A DNA stretch of 64,000 nucleotides, taken from assembly GCF_020911925.1 (NCBI RefSeq), contig NZ_CP087134.1:4278001-4342000 (forward strand). The letters run 5' to 3'. This DNA is from Flavobacterium cupriresistens. Its GTDB lineage: Bacteria; Bacteroidota; Bacteroidia; Flavobacteriales; Flavobacteriaceae. Each line of letters begins with the position of its first letter. The stretch's first letter is position 1. Shown here one piece after another: positions 27,473 to 37,023 of this stretch. The translations under genes were made by a program, and so were the position numbers. The notes under the pieces were generated by a model, which was not told the DNA's origin, made no database searches, and worked only from the letters and a program-made list of their open reading frames with translations.

Positions 27473-29299
27473 TTATTTCGTTTCCAGTAATTGCATTATT
27501 TTATTGTAAATCTCAGTGTTTTGATACACTCCCATAAAATTCTGAGCTCCGGGACCGTATGCAAAAACAGGAACGGTTACCGAGGTGTGATCGTTTGTAC
27601 TGAAACTTCCGTGTACATATCCTTTTTCTATACTACCGTCAATCAAAGAAAGTCCTCCGGTCTCGTGGTCTGCGGTTACAATTAGCAGAGTTTCCGGATT
27701 TTTGTCTACAAACTCCATCGCCTGTCCAACCAAACGATCAAAATCTAACATTTCACGCACCACATATTCCACATTATTACTGTGACCTCCATAATCAATC
27801 TGTGCGCCCTCTGCCATTATAAAAAACGGATTTGTAGTTTTAGAAAAAGTGGTTGTAGCTTTAGCTAATGATTTCGCTAAAAAATCACCTCTTCCGTCTT
27901 TTCTGGAAACCACCGAAGCATCATCCAATACCACAAAACGATTGTTCTTGATGGTATCTAAAGCACTAAATTGATCCGAAAAAGTATAGCCTTTTTTCTG
28001 TAAAACCTCAGCAAGATTTTTACCGTCTTTGCGGGATCTGAACTCCTTTGTTCCTCCCCCAATTAAGATATCAACCGGATTGGATAAAAAATCTGCCGCG
28101 ATTGCTTCACTATAACTTCGGTCTGATTGATGCGCATAAAAAGCAGCTGGTGTCGCATCGGTAATATTACCACACGAAATGAGCGCCGTTTTATATTTTT
28201 TCTTAGCCAATTTCTCTGTTATCGATTCTAAAGATTGTCCTTTTTCATCCACTCCAATAAAACGGTTATTGGTTTTATGACCCGAAGCCATAGCCGTTGC
28301 GCCGGCAGCCGAATCTGTAATATAACTGTCGGAGGCTTTGGTTATCGAAAATCCTTCGGTAGGGATAGTAAACAAATTTAATCTTCCTTTGTTGGCGGTG
28401 TAACCAGCATAAATCTGCGTTAGTCCCATTCCGTCACCAATAAGAAGAATCACATTCTTCGGACGTTTATTTTTAGGAAATACAGCGCCATTTTTAGGGA
28501 CATAAGTTTCATAAAACTCGGTATTCTGGTAAAAAGTTGACTTGATATTTTTAATGAATTGTGTTAAAGCCGATGTGTTATCCGTTGCAATGTAATCGAC
28601 GTGAAGGTTCATTAAAGTCATCCAGGTATTTACATTGTCCTGCGTAGACCAAAATCTGATTTTTTTATGCTGATCGTGTACTTTTTTGATTACTGCTTGT
28701 GTTTTTTCAGAATCGGCTTGGGTCAGAACCCCTTTTCCGTTCCAAACGGTAAGTTCTTTCAAATCTTCACTGATCATTTCTACACGCGACAATTCCTGAG
28801 CTGTATAGGTTTCGTTTACTCTTCCGTCGAAATAAATAAACGCCGGATACTCGCTCCATTTTGAAGGAGCCGGTCTGCTTCCGGAAATAACTACTTTGAA
28901 ATTTTTATTTGAAATTAAATCCGGATACATTTTTAACTGTTCCACAATTACTTTCAAAGTAGCTTCTGCCTCTGACTTTATATCAATCATCAAAAGCAAC
29001 GGTTTATCGCTTTTATAAGCTTTACCGCCCAGTGCTTTAAATTTCAATAAAAGAGGCTCCAAATAAAGGTTACGCAACGAATTACCAACTTTAATTTCTT
29101 CCGAAGTATGAGCCACAATCAAATCATTTTTCACTAAAAAAACATCGGCTTCAATAACCCCTGTTTCATTAGCATAAGCCTCATAAAAAGGAAGCGCCCC
29201 GGCATAGTCATTATGAGAATGTATATTGGACGAACTGTATTCTTGTGCCTGCAAAAAAAGGCAGAAAAGAAGGCAAAAAAAGGTGTTTATTTTTTTCAT
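27473..29299 (-). CDS. Alkaline phosphatase fused to a glycerophosphodiesterase/PI-PLC-like domain
   Basis: 608 residues with a signal peptide (about 1-18). Residues about 22-260 carry HSHNDYAGALPFYEAY, then GVIEADVFLVKNDLIVAH, the His/Glu/Asp/His layout of the GDPD/PLC TIM-barrel superfamily. Residues about 275-605 are an alkaline phosphatase: NVILLIGDGMGLTQ, the nucleophile Ser330 in TDSAAGATAMASG, then EGAQIDYGGHSN and TADHETGGLS binding zinc or magnesium. The fusion could hydrolyse a phosphodiester and then the released phosphomonoester in one secreted enzyme. It follows the SusD gene on the same strand after 273 bp and precedes a metallophosphoesterase, which points to organophosphate scavenging as the purpose of the locus. 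Substrate is inferred. Confidence 0.92.
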   Translation of the reverse strand: MKKINTFFCLLFCLFLQAQEYSSSNIHSHNDYAGALPFYEAYANETGVIEADVFLVKNDLIVAHTSEEIKVGNSLRNLYLEPLLLKFKALGGKAYKSDKPLLLMIDIKSEAEATLKVIVEQLKMYPDLISNKNFKVVISGSRPAPSKWSEYPAFIYFDGRVNETYTAQELSRVEMISEDLKELTVWNGKGVLTQADSEKTQAVIKKVHDQHKKIRFWSTQDNVNTWMTLMNLHVDYIATDNTSALTQFIKNIKSTFYQNTEFYETYVPKNGAVFPKNKRPKNVILLIGDGMGLTQIYAGYTANKGRLNLFTIPTEGFSITKASDSYITDSAAGATAMASGHKTNNRFIGVDEKGQSLESITEKLAKKKYKTALISCGNITDATPAAFYAHQSDRSYSEAIAADFLSNPVDILIGGGTKEFRSRKDGKNLAEVLQKKGYTFSDQFSALDTIKNNRFVVLDDASVVSRKDGRGDFLAKSLAKATTTFSKTTNPFFIMAEGAQIDYGGHSNNVEYVVREMLDFDRLVGQAMEFVDKNPETLLIVTADHETGGLSLIDGSIEKGYVHGSFSTNDHTSVTVPVFAYGPGAQNFMGVYQNTEIYNKIMQLLETK

Positions 29300-29447
29300 A
29301 TTTATTATAAATTATCCGTTTAAAAAGTTACAAACCAACTTTAACGAAACAGACATAAGTTACTGATATTAAAAGTTTTAAATTTAAAATTCCTACAACA
29401 AATAACAGAAACCATCTATTCTCTATTATCCATTCTTTAAAAACACA

Positions 29448-29477
29448 AACCAGCCCTTCTTAACACAGGACTGGCTT
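29448..29477 (-). terminator. Weak hairpin after the SusD gene
   Basis: AACCAGCCC (29448-29456) pairs partly with GGACTGGCTT (29468-29477). On the minus strand it is followed by a T-rich stretch. It lies about 95 bp past the SusD stop and could reduce read-through into the phosphatase gene. The stem is imperfect. Confidence 0.4.
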
Positions 29478-29572
29478 ATTAAATTATCTGTAAAAAGTTG
29501 CCATTTTGTTTACGACTGCAGACTCCTTAGAAGCCCGCAGCGTAACAAAACACAAACAAATGAAACTACTTT

Positions 29573-31108
29573 TTACCAACCTTTGTTTTGAGACAAAGCT
29601 CCTTTACTTACTGCAATCTCATCCGGTGGTATTGGCCATACGTGGTGAATGGCAGGATTGAAATTACGAGCAGGATAAATTACCGTTCCGTTATAATGGT
29701 GTAACGGTTTGGCATAGGTTGCTTCGGCATCACCCCAACGAACAAGGTCAAAATGGCGATCTGTCCATTCTCCAGCTAATTCGCAACGTCTTTCTCTTTT
29801 TAAATCGGTTAATGTTGCTCCCGAAATAGAGGTTAGTCCTGCACGATTGCGAATCAAATTTATTTCGGTATCTGCACTTTGTCCTTTCTTTAATTTTGCT
29901 TCGGCCAACATCAGAATCACATCGGCATAACGCAATAGTGGTACATTTAATGCAGTTGAAGGTTTGTCTCCATTTGCGTTTACATAACGAATATCAATTC
30001 CTCCCGAAGTGGTTTTTGCATAACCAAACGGCTCCATATACTTTTTAAACTGATAGCCTGTTCTGTTACTTGAACTCACTACATATTTTCCTTCATTAAA
30101 AGTAACCAATTGACCAAAGTACATAAACGAATCTCCTTTTTGTAGAATAGTCGCACTACGACGTTTATCGGCAGGATCATACGCATCAAATAATTCTTTG
30201 GTTGGATAAAAATTCCCCCAGCCATTATAAGCGCCCCAACCTTTATCTTCGAGACAAACACCCGGAAAGATCGACCCAAGTGAAGTATTATCGGCACTTG
30301 AAGTAACAGACCAAATGTATTCTGATGACCAGTTGTTTTTGATTTTAAATACATCTTCAAAATTAGGAAGCAAAGCATGTTTTCCACTGTTAACAACCAT
30401 ATTTGCGTACTTAATAGCATTGTCCCAGTCTTTGGCATACAAATAGGTACGAACCAAATACGCCCACGCAGCCGTTTTGTGTGCACGGCCGTAATTGTCT
30501 GCCGTAAGTTCACTGAAATAAGGCAATAAGTCAGCCGCTTTAACCAGATCAGCAGCAATATAGGCGTAATTCTCCGCTACATTTTTTGCTCTTGGTACAT
30601 AAACATTCGTAGGATCGTTTCTGTCCTGAATGGGGATTCCTGCACGATCATCGCCATAATGATACGCCAATTCTAAATGCATAACGGCATGATTAAAATA
30701 GGCTTCTCCCAACATCATTTTTTTTGTTTTCTCTTCTAATGGAATGTTTGGAATATTACGCAGTACATCGTTACAACGTTTCATCACTTCATAATGCAAT
30801 CTCCAAATGTCTTTTGTGTCGGATTCTGATCCGTCAACAATAAAGTTTTTGATACGTTCTGCATTTTGCCTTGGTTTGGTTCCGATATCATCACTGGCAT
30901 TGTTGAGCCAGAAAAACCCACGTCCGTACATATTATCATCCGAATACAAGGCATAAATAGCATTTACTCCGGCCTTGGCATCTGCGGGTGTTTTCCAGAA
31001 ATTTCCGCTCGAAGGGGCTCCCTGTGGTATCAGATCAAGTTCACTTTCACAAGCTGTCGTTCCAAGCAGCATTGTAAAACTCAACAATAAAATACTTATC
31101 TTTTTCAT
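29573..31108 (-). CDS. SusD/RagB-family nutrient-binding lipoprotein
   Basis: 511 residues. Lipoprotein signal with Cys20 (LLGTTACESELD); the acidic residues after Cys fit surface export. The SusD fold is clear: LIPQGAPSSGNFWKTPADAK near the start, the TPR-like helical half, and C-terminal motifs LLRYADVILMLAEAKL, then INLIRNRAGL, then RRCELAGEWTDRHFDLVRWG and HHVWPIPPDEI. SusD proteins cap the SusC transporter at the cell surface and capture the ligand. Encoded 19 bp downstream of the SusC gene. The binding specificity cannot be read; the neighbouring phosphatases suggest a phosphorylated compound. Confidence 0.95.
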   Translation of the reverse strand: MKKISILLLSFTMLLGTTACESELDLIPQGAPSSGNFWKTPADAKAGVNAIYALYSDDNMYGRGFFWLNNASDDIGTKPRQNAERIKNFIVDGSESDTKDIWRLHYEVMKRCNDVLRNIPNIPLEEKTKKMMLGEAYFNHAVMHLELAYHYGDDRAGIPIQDRNDPTNVYVPRAKNVAENYAYIAADLVKAADLLPYFSELTADNYGRAHKTAAWAYLVRTYLYAKDWDNAIKYANMVVNSGKHALLPNFEDVFKIKNNWSSEYIWSVTSSADNTSLGSIFPGVCLEDKGWGAYNGWGNFYPTKELFDAYDPADKRRSATILQKGDSFMYFGQLVTFNEGKYVVSSSNRTGYQFKKYMEPFGYAKTTSGGIDIRYVNANGDKPSTALNVPLLRYADVILMLAEAKLKKGQSADTEINLIRNRAGLTSISGATLTDLKRERRCELAGEWTDRHFDLVRWGDAEATYAKPLHHYNGTVIYPARNFNPAIHHVWPIPPDEIAVSKGALSQNKGW

Positions 31109-31127
31109 TTTGTATGTTTTATGTTTT

Positions 31128-34100
31128 TTAAAAAGTAGCGTTTATACCCGTCATATAAATTCTGGACAGCGGGTATTTCCCTAAATCCAGTCCGAAATTA
31201 GAAAGACCTACCTCGGGATCCATTCCTGAATATTTGGTAATCGTAAAGAGATTCTGAGCCGAAATAAAGAACCTTAAGTTTGCTTTTCCGTTTAACCAAG
31301 CTTCTTTAATTGTATATCCAATCGCCACATTTTTTAATCTCAGGTAAGAAGCATCTTCAATATAAAAATCAGAAATTCGTCCGAAGTTATTGTTATTGTC
31401 TGTTGCCGAAAGTACCGGAATATTTGATCCTGTATTCTGCGGTGACCAGGCATCTTTTGACTCTGCCAATAAATTATATCCAGGAAAAGAACCGTTTAAA
31501 CCGGTATATTTTACCGCATTAAAAACGCTGTTACCTGCCGCACCGCTTAAAAAGATATTCATATCAAATCCTTTGTATCTGAAATTGGAATTTAAACTGA
31601 ATGTCGTTTTTGGAAACGGATTCCCTAGCACTACCCTGTCGTTATTATTAATCACACCGTCTCCATTTACATCTCTAAATTTCATATCTCCGGCAACTGC
31701 ATTTGGTTGATATACAGCACCACTTGAATTTACATAGGCTTTTGCTTCTGCATTACTTTGGAATAATCCGTCTGTTTTATACCCGTAAAAGGCACCAACC
31801 GGACTTCCTACCTGATAAATATTGGCTAAAGGCAAACTACGAACTCTGCTCAAATTAAGTGGTTCAAGAGAGGTTAAACCGTCTTTGATCGAAACAATTC
31901 TGTTGTCTAAGAAAGCAGCATTCGCCGTCACATCAAATTTAAAATCACCTCTTGTTTTTTGATAGGTAAGACTTAATTCAAGTCCTTTGTTCTCTACATC
32001 ACCCGAGTTTACAATTCGCCCTAATGGTGTTCCCGATACTCCCGGTAACTGGTCACGAACGAGCATGTCTTTGTTTGTTTTTTTATAAACGTCTAACGAT
32101 CCTGTAAGACTGTTGTTGAAAAGAGTGAAGTCTAAACCTAAGTTGGTTTGCTCTGAGCTTTCCCATTTTAAAGCCGGATTTGACAATTCGTTTTCCGAAT
32201 AACCGTAATTAATCACCGGAGTCGATCCAATTAAAGCAGAAGTCTGATTTAACGGTACACTAAACTGATAAGGTCCTAAGTTTCCTAAATTTCCAATCTG
32301 TCCCCAACTCGCACGAAGTTTTAAACTGTTTACGGTTGAACTAATGTTTTTCATAAAATCTTCTTCAGAAATTAACCAACCTGCAGATACTGAAGGATAA
32401 ACTCTCCAGCGGTTTGCAGAAGTCAATTTTGAAGTTCCGTCACGACGCACAATTCCCGAGAACAGGTATTTTTGACTGAAATCATAATTTAACCTTCCGA
32501 CATAAGAAGAGATGATTTCTTCAGACATTCCTGCTCCTAACTGCTGTACTAATTTGGCATTAAGCAAATAACGTTGTGATGGATCTTCGTTATCAAAACC
32601 GGTACCTTGTACACTGTAAAAATTCCTTTTGGTTTGTTGATAAGTGTATCCTGCCAAAGCTTTAAAACTGTGTTTCCCAAATGTTTTATCGTACGAAAGG
32701 GTTTGTTCGCTCAATAAATCAGTTGTCGTAGAAGTGGTTTGAGTTAATCTGTTAAAATCAAATACTTTCCCCGGTTCTGTAATCTTTACGGTAAAATCTT
32801 TATAATCACTTTGAATTCTGGTATACCCCCAATTTGATTTAAATCTTAAACCTTTTACAATTTCCCATTCCGCATAAGGATTGATCAGAACAGTAGAAAC
32901 AGGATTGTTGTTGTCCAGCCTTTTCAAATAAGCCACCGGATTAATAACATCTCCATACGATCCGATGTATTTTTCAGGTACTCCACCAAAAGAACCGGAA
33001 CCGTCTTCTCTATAAACCGTTGCATTTGGCGGATACAAAATCGCTCCTAAAATTGCTCCTGTGTAAGCACTTGAAGTATTGGCACTCTGACCATCTGTTA
33101 ACGAATACGTCAGATTCTCTCCTATTGTAAAATTGGGTGCCAGTTTAAAAGAAGAATTGGCGCGGGCTGTATAACGTCTTGCAAAGGTGTTCAACAATAT
33201 TCCTTCGTTTTTTCGGTAACTTCCCGAAAGAAAGAAATTAGATTTTTCTGTTTTTCCGTTTACTGAAATAGATAAATCCTGAATTTCACCAATCTGAAAA
33301 ATTTCATCCATCCAATCGGTTTTGGTCATTCTGGCGGTAGGTTCAAATGCGGGATCAAAAGCAGGTATTCTTGGTAGTCCAGCATTATCTCTAGCCGTAT
33401 TCATGGCGTCTGCATATTCTGCGGCGTTTAATACTTTCAATTTTTTCGCTACATTCTGAAAGCCTCCCTGATAATTTACATTGACATTAATTTTTTCAGA
33501 AGTACCCTTTTTAGAAGTAATTAAAATCACACCTCCCGAAGCTCTCGCTCCATAAATAGCCGCCGAAGCCGCATCTTTTAAAACACTGATCGAAGCAATA
33601 TCATTAGGGTTAATGGTATTTAATGAACCACTGTAAATAATTCCGTCTAATACAATCAGTGGAGTTTCGGCATTTAAAGAACCAATCCCACGAATATTGA
33701 TTGTAGGTTCTCCTGTTGGATCACCTCCATTATTAATAACCGTAACACCCGAAACAGTTCCTTGTAATAATTCGGCAGCAGTATTATAGGTTCTGCTTGC
33801 GGTTTCTTTCATTGAAACAGATCCCACAGCTCCCAGAACTTCTTTCTTTTTTACACTTCCATATCCCATTACTACTACTTCCTGCAGTTGTTTTACATCG
33901 GCAGCTAATTTGATATTTAGATTTTTTCGGCTTTCAGTAACCTTAATTTCCTGCGTAATATACCCTACATAAGAAAAAACCAACAGCGCCTCAGCCGAAT
34001 GAATTTCCAGTGTAAAAGTTCCGTCATAATCAGTTACGGTGGCTGCACTCGAACCTTTATCTTTAATCTCTACTCCCGGTAACGGCATTCCGTCATCACC

Positions 34101-34517
34101 GCCAAAAACGGTTCCCGATATCGTGATTTTACTCTGTCCCGCATCGCTTACTTTCTGATTTTTCTTAATCACAATATTGTTGTTGATTATTTCATACTTC
34201 AGCAAAAAACTGCTGCAAATTTTATCCAACGCATATTCCAGCGTGACATTGTTTAGTTTTAAACTTGCTTTTTGATTGGTATTGATCTGATTGGCTTCAT
34301 ACATAAAATGCACGTCCACCTGATTTTCAATTTTTTGAAGAATATTTTTTATACTTTCATTTTCTACTTTTAAAGTTATTCTTTTGTCCCTCTCAACATT
34401 TACGGCCTTTGCCGTTAATCCGATAAAAAATAAAGCAGTGAACAGAATCAATTGGGTCTGAAGACCTTTTTTAATGCTTTGACACTTTGCGACATACCGC
34501 AGTTGTTTTTCATTCAT
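31128..34517 (-). CDS. SusC/RagA-family TonB-linked outer membrane transporter with STN domain
   Basis: 1129 residues. After a signal sequence (to about residue 37) comes an STN domain (about 45-120: ESIKNILQKIENQVDVHFMY), a carboxypeptidase-regulatory-like domain (about 130-205), the SusC signature VVVMGYGSVKKKEVLGAVGS and a TonB plug (PTINIRGIGSLNAETPLIVL). The beta-barrel ends RIYMTGINATF. The STN domain marks it as the sensor for the FecR/ECF sigma pair encoded upstream. It imports the ligand bound by SusD. The gene lies between fecR and susD on the same strand with short gaps (66 and 19 bp). Confidence 0.95.
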   Translation of the reverse strand: MNEKQLRYVAKCQSIKKGLQTQLILFTALFFIGLTAKAVNVERDKRITLKVENESIKNILQKIENQVDVHFMYEANQINTNQKASLKLNNVTLEYALDKICSSFLLKYEIINNNIVIKKNQKVSDAGQSKITISGTVFGGDDGMPLPGVEIKDKGSSAATVTDYDGTFTLEIHSAEALLVFSYVGYITQEIKVTESRKNLNIKLAADVKQLQEVVVMGYGSVKKKEVLGAVGSVSMKETASRTYNTAAELLQGTVSGVTVINNGGDPTGEPTINIRGIGSLNAETPLIVLDGIIYSGSLNTINPNDIASISVLKDAASAAIYGARASGGVILITSKKGTSEKINVNVNYQGGFQNVAKKLKVLNAAEYADAMNTARDNAGLPRIPAFDPAFEPTARMTKTDWMDEIFQIGEIQDLSISVNGKTEKSNFFLSGSYRKNEGILLNTFARRYTARANSSFKLAPNFTIGENLTYSLTDGQSANTSSAYTGAILGAILYPPNATVYREDGSGSFGGVPEKYIGSYGDVINPVAYLKRLDNNNPVSTVLINPYAEWEIVKGLRFKSNWGYTRIQSDYKDFTVKITEPGKVFDFNRLTQTTSTTTDLLSEQTLSYDKTFGKHSFKALAGYTYQQTKRNFYSVQGTGFDNEDPSQRYLLNAKLVQQLGAGMSEEIISSYVGRLNYDFSQKYLFSGIVRRDGTSKLTSANRWRVYPSVSAGWLISEEDFMKNISSTVNSLKLRASWGQIGNLGNLGPYQFSVPLNQTSALIGSTPVINYGYSENELSNPALKWESSEQTNLGLDFTLFNNSLTGSLDVYKKTNKDMLVRDQLPGVSGTPLGRIVNSGDVENKGLELSLTYQKTRGDFKFDVTANAAFLDNRIVSIKDGLTSLEPLNLSRVRSLPLANIYQVGSPVGAFYGYKTDGLFQSNAEAKAYVNSSGAVYQPNAVAGDMKFRDVNGDGVINNNDRVVLGNPFPKTTFSLNSNFRYKGFDMNIFLSGAAGNSVFNAVKYTGLNGSFPGYNLLAESKDAWSPQNTGSNIPVLSATDNNNNFGRISDFYIEDASYLRLKNVAIGYTIKEAWLNGKANLRFFISAQNLFTITKYSGMDPEVGLSNFGLDLGKYPLSRIYMTGINATF

Positions 34518-34583
34518 AATTTTTAATTTTGATTATTCCTTTAGTTATTGTTGTTTTTTTGGAGTTTCATTCTATTCTAAAAG

Positions 34584-35504
34584 TTATTCAATCCGGTACA
34601 CTCCGGACTCGAGTTTATACTTGGCATTAATAATAGTACACACCAATCGGATCACTTGATCAGGCGGTAATTCTTTAAAGTAGGCACTTATTTTGAGGTT
34701 GTTCAGATCCTTATTTTCGACCGATACAGCGATATTATAATTGCGGTTGATTGTTGTAATTACTTCCGGTAATGGGGTGTCTTCAAAAACAATAATATTT
34801 TTTCGCCATAGCGAAATGGAGTTCACCGGAATGTTACTAAAAGCATGCAGACTGCTGTTTTTTGATTTAAAAACCACTTTTTGACCTGGTGTTACATAAA
34901 CGTTCTCTTCCGTAACAGTCGATTTTACATTTACTCTTCCTGTTAGTACAGAAACCTCCTGTGTCGTTTGATCGGGATAGGCCTGTACATTAAAACTGGT
35001 ACCTAACACTTTAGTATCCATTTTATTGGTGTGAATGATAAAAGGGTGTTTTTTATCTTTTGCCACATCAAAAAAAGCTTCTCCTGTTAAAGAAACTTCA
35101 CGGGTATCTCCTTCAAATTCAGCAGGATATTTTAAAAGGCTTCCCGCATTAAGCCAGATCTGTGTTCCGTCGCTCAAAGTTATTTTGGTATGTTCTCCGG
35201 GTTTTGTAGCATATTCTTTAAGGATACTTGTTTCTGTAGACAGATAGAAAAAACAGGACAAACCCGCTAAAAGCACTACAGAAGCCGCCATGATCCAATT
35301 TTTGGTGTTTAACGAAATGACTTCATTTGATTTTTTGATGGCTTTGATTTCTCTTTTTAGTTTTGAAATATCCGATTGTATAACCACCTCGTGTTCGAAT
35401 ATTTCTCCGGGATTGTTGTACCAGTTGTCCCACATTTCTTTCCCTTTTAAAGAAGATTTACCTTCTAAAAAAGTTTTAATATCTTGATGTAATTTCTCAG
35501 GCAT
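34584..35504 (-). CDS. FecR-family anti-sigma factor
   Basis: 306 residues. The N-terminal cytoplasmic part is followed by a membrane helix (about 70-90, NWIMAASVVLLAGLSCFFYL). The periplasmic FecR domain shows YATKPGEHTKITLSDGTQIW, then LTGEAFFDVAKDKKHPFIIH, then MDTKVLGTSFNVQAYPDQ. A DUF4974-like end (PLPEVITTINRNYNIAVSVE) follows. It should regulate the ECF sigma factor encoded just upstream in response to the SusC STN domain. Confidence 0.94.
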   Translation of the reverse strand: MPEKLHQDIKTFLEGKSSLKGKEMWDNWYNNPGEIFEHEVVIQSDISKLKREIKAIKKSNEVISLNTKNWIMAASVVLLAGLSCFFYLSTETSILKEYATKPGEHTKITLSDGTQIWLNAGSLLKYPAEFEGDTREVSLTGEAFFDVAKDKKHPFIIHTNKMDTKVLGTSFNVQAYPDQTTQEVSVLTGRVNVKSTVTEENVYVTPGQKVVFKSKNSSLHAFSNIPVNSISLWRKNIIVFEDTPLPEVITTINRNYNIAVSVENKDLNNLKISAYFKELPPDQVIRLVCTIINAKYKLESGVYRIE

Positions 35505-35613
35505 TATATAGTTATTGCTTTAATAATAAGTCTTAGGAATTCCGATTTCAGGTAGGTGCTCAAGGTTACCCTTTTGTTAAGAAACCAAAAGAATGCCTTA
35601 GCATTGAAATCTG

Positions 35614-36174
35614 TTATAAATTAAATTGTCCCAAATAAAGGCGCATGAATTTTAGCGCATAGGCAATATGATACTTAACGGTCTCGTGAGATACATTAAG
35701 CTCATCAGCTATTTCTTTATTGGTATACTGCTTAAAACGACTCAGAATAAAAACCTCTTTAGCCTTTTTTGGCAGCAAAGAAGTAGCTTTGTCTAAAGCC
35801 TGTTGCAGCTCATCATGATAGATGGATTCTTCTGTGGTATTATTATTCCCTTCAATAACTGTATTTCGATCAAAGACCTCTTTACAGTAGGCATCCGTCA
35901 TTTGGTTGGATTTAATATAGTCGAGCGTTACATAACGTACTGAAGTGTACATATAAGCCGAAAACTTTTTTTGAATGACCAGCGTTTTGCGTCGCTCCCA
36001 AATAGTGGTAAAAACTTCCTGAACAATTTCTTCTGAAATCGGAATCGATTTTATTCGCTGGTATACAAAGCGGACTAATACATCTCTGTATCGAAAATAC
36101 AATTCATCAAAAGCTCTGTCTTTTCCTTGTTTTAATAATGCAACAAGTTCTTCGTCAGTATATTTCTTATACAT
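35614..36174 (-). CDS. ECF RNA polymerase sigma-70 factor
   Basis: I use the ATG at 36174 (MYKKYTDEELVALLKQGKDR), which matches the family N-terminus; an in-frame ATG at 36192 adds six residues. Region 2 spans about 20-85 (FDELYFRYRDVLVRFVYQRI, then EEIVQEVFTTIWE). Region 4 spans about 130-180 (LPKKAKEVFILSRFKQYTNK, then EIADELNVSHETVKYHIAYA). It begins the SusCD locus, 109 bp before fecR. Confidence 0.93.
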   Translation of the reverse strand: MYKKYTDEELVALLKQGKDRAFDELYFRYRDVLVRFVYQRIKSIPISEEIVQEVFTTIWERRKTLVIQKKFSAYMYTSVRYVTLDYIKSNQMTDAYCKEVFDRNTVIEGNNNTTEESIYHDELQQALDKATSLLPKKAKEVFILSRFKQYTNKEIADELNVSHETVKYHIAYALKFMRLYLGQFNL

Positions 36175-36192
36175 AATACAACGCTTTTGCAA

Positions 36193-37023
36193 CTGTTGTC
36201 AAACAAACAAGGTTTACTACAACATCGATACGGATTGTTTTTTTGCGATGAATTCTTACTCTGAAAAGCGACATATATACAAGTATTGGTTTCTTATACT
36301 ATGTCTCCAAAATTAAAGCTCAGGGTAGGTCAAAAAGGTTACGTTTACATTAATAAAACCAGCCGATTACGAAACATATTATTAACATTTGAGGCCCGAT
36401 GTTACCGCTGTGTAGTGCCCCGGAAAGAATAAACTTACTTATGAATGAATAGTAGTTTATTCCCTAAAAAAATGGTCAGAATCTACTCTATTTTAAACGC
36501 TTATTGCGTGATTATTTATTTTACATATAATGGCATTTGCATCATAATATTTTCGGTTAAAATTAGTAAATGTGTTTTTTTTGAATAGCCGTTGGTTTTA
36601 ATCAACGGATTTAAAAGAACATTCAAGAAGGCTTTAGCCAAAACTTTGTCTGCATTTTTTTTGGCTAAAGCCTATTGTCCCAAACAAACACAACCGTTGG
36701 TTAAAACCAACGGCAATTAAAATCCGGATTGATTATTTCTAATTGAAAAAAGAATCCAGAATAAAAAACACCTCATAATTACAATACAAAAACAGGTACT
36801 AATACGCTACTCCAAAAAAAAAATCTTTAATACTTTAGATGTTAAATCTATCCGCTAAAAAATACTCTGTTTAAGCCTGTTAAAGTAAGGTCAACTCAAA
36901 TTATTCAGAGTGTAATTCCGAGCCTAAAAGCGAAATAATGAGAAGGTAATTGGAAGTATCCAAATTAAAATGCAATACCTGCTACTCTTTAAAATAAATC
37001 GATGATTCATAAAACTACAAATT
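36193..37023. other. Gene-free divergent interval with a palindromic element
   Basis: 831 bp between the sigma gene and the divergently transcribed membrane protein gene at 37024. It should contain both promoters; I found no clear TAnnTTTG for either. The central part is a long inverted repeat (listed separately). A minus-strand frame crossing 37024 is antisense to the real gene. Confidence 0.55.
36588..36714. repeat. Long nested inverted repeat (REP/MITE-like element)
   Basis: The outer arms GCCGTTGGTTTTAATCAACG (from about 36589) and CCGTTGGTTAAAACCAACGG (36694 on) are reverse complements with one mismatch. Inside them AGGCTTTAGCCAAA (near 36629) and TTTGGCTAAAGCCT (to 36673) form a second inverted pair. 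The whole 127-bp element could fold into one long hairpin. A diverged copy occurs at 50284-50510. Confidence 0.75.
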
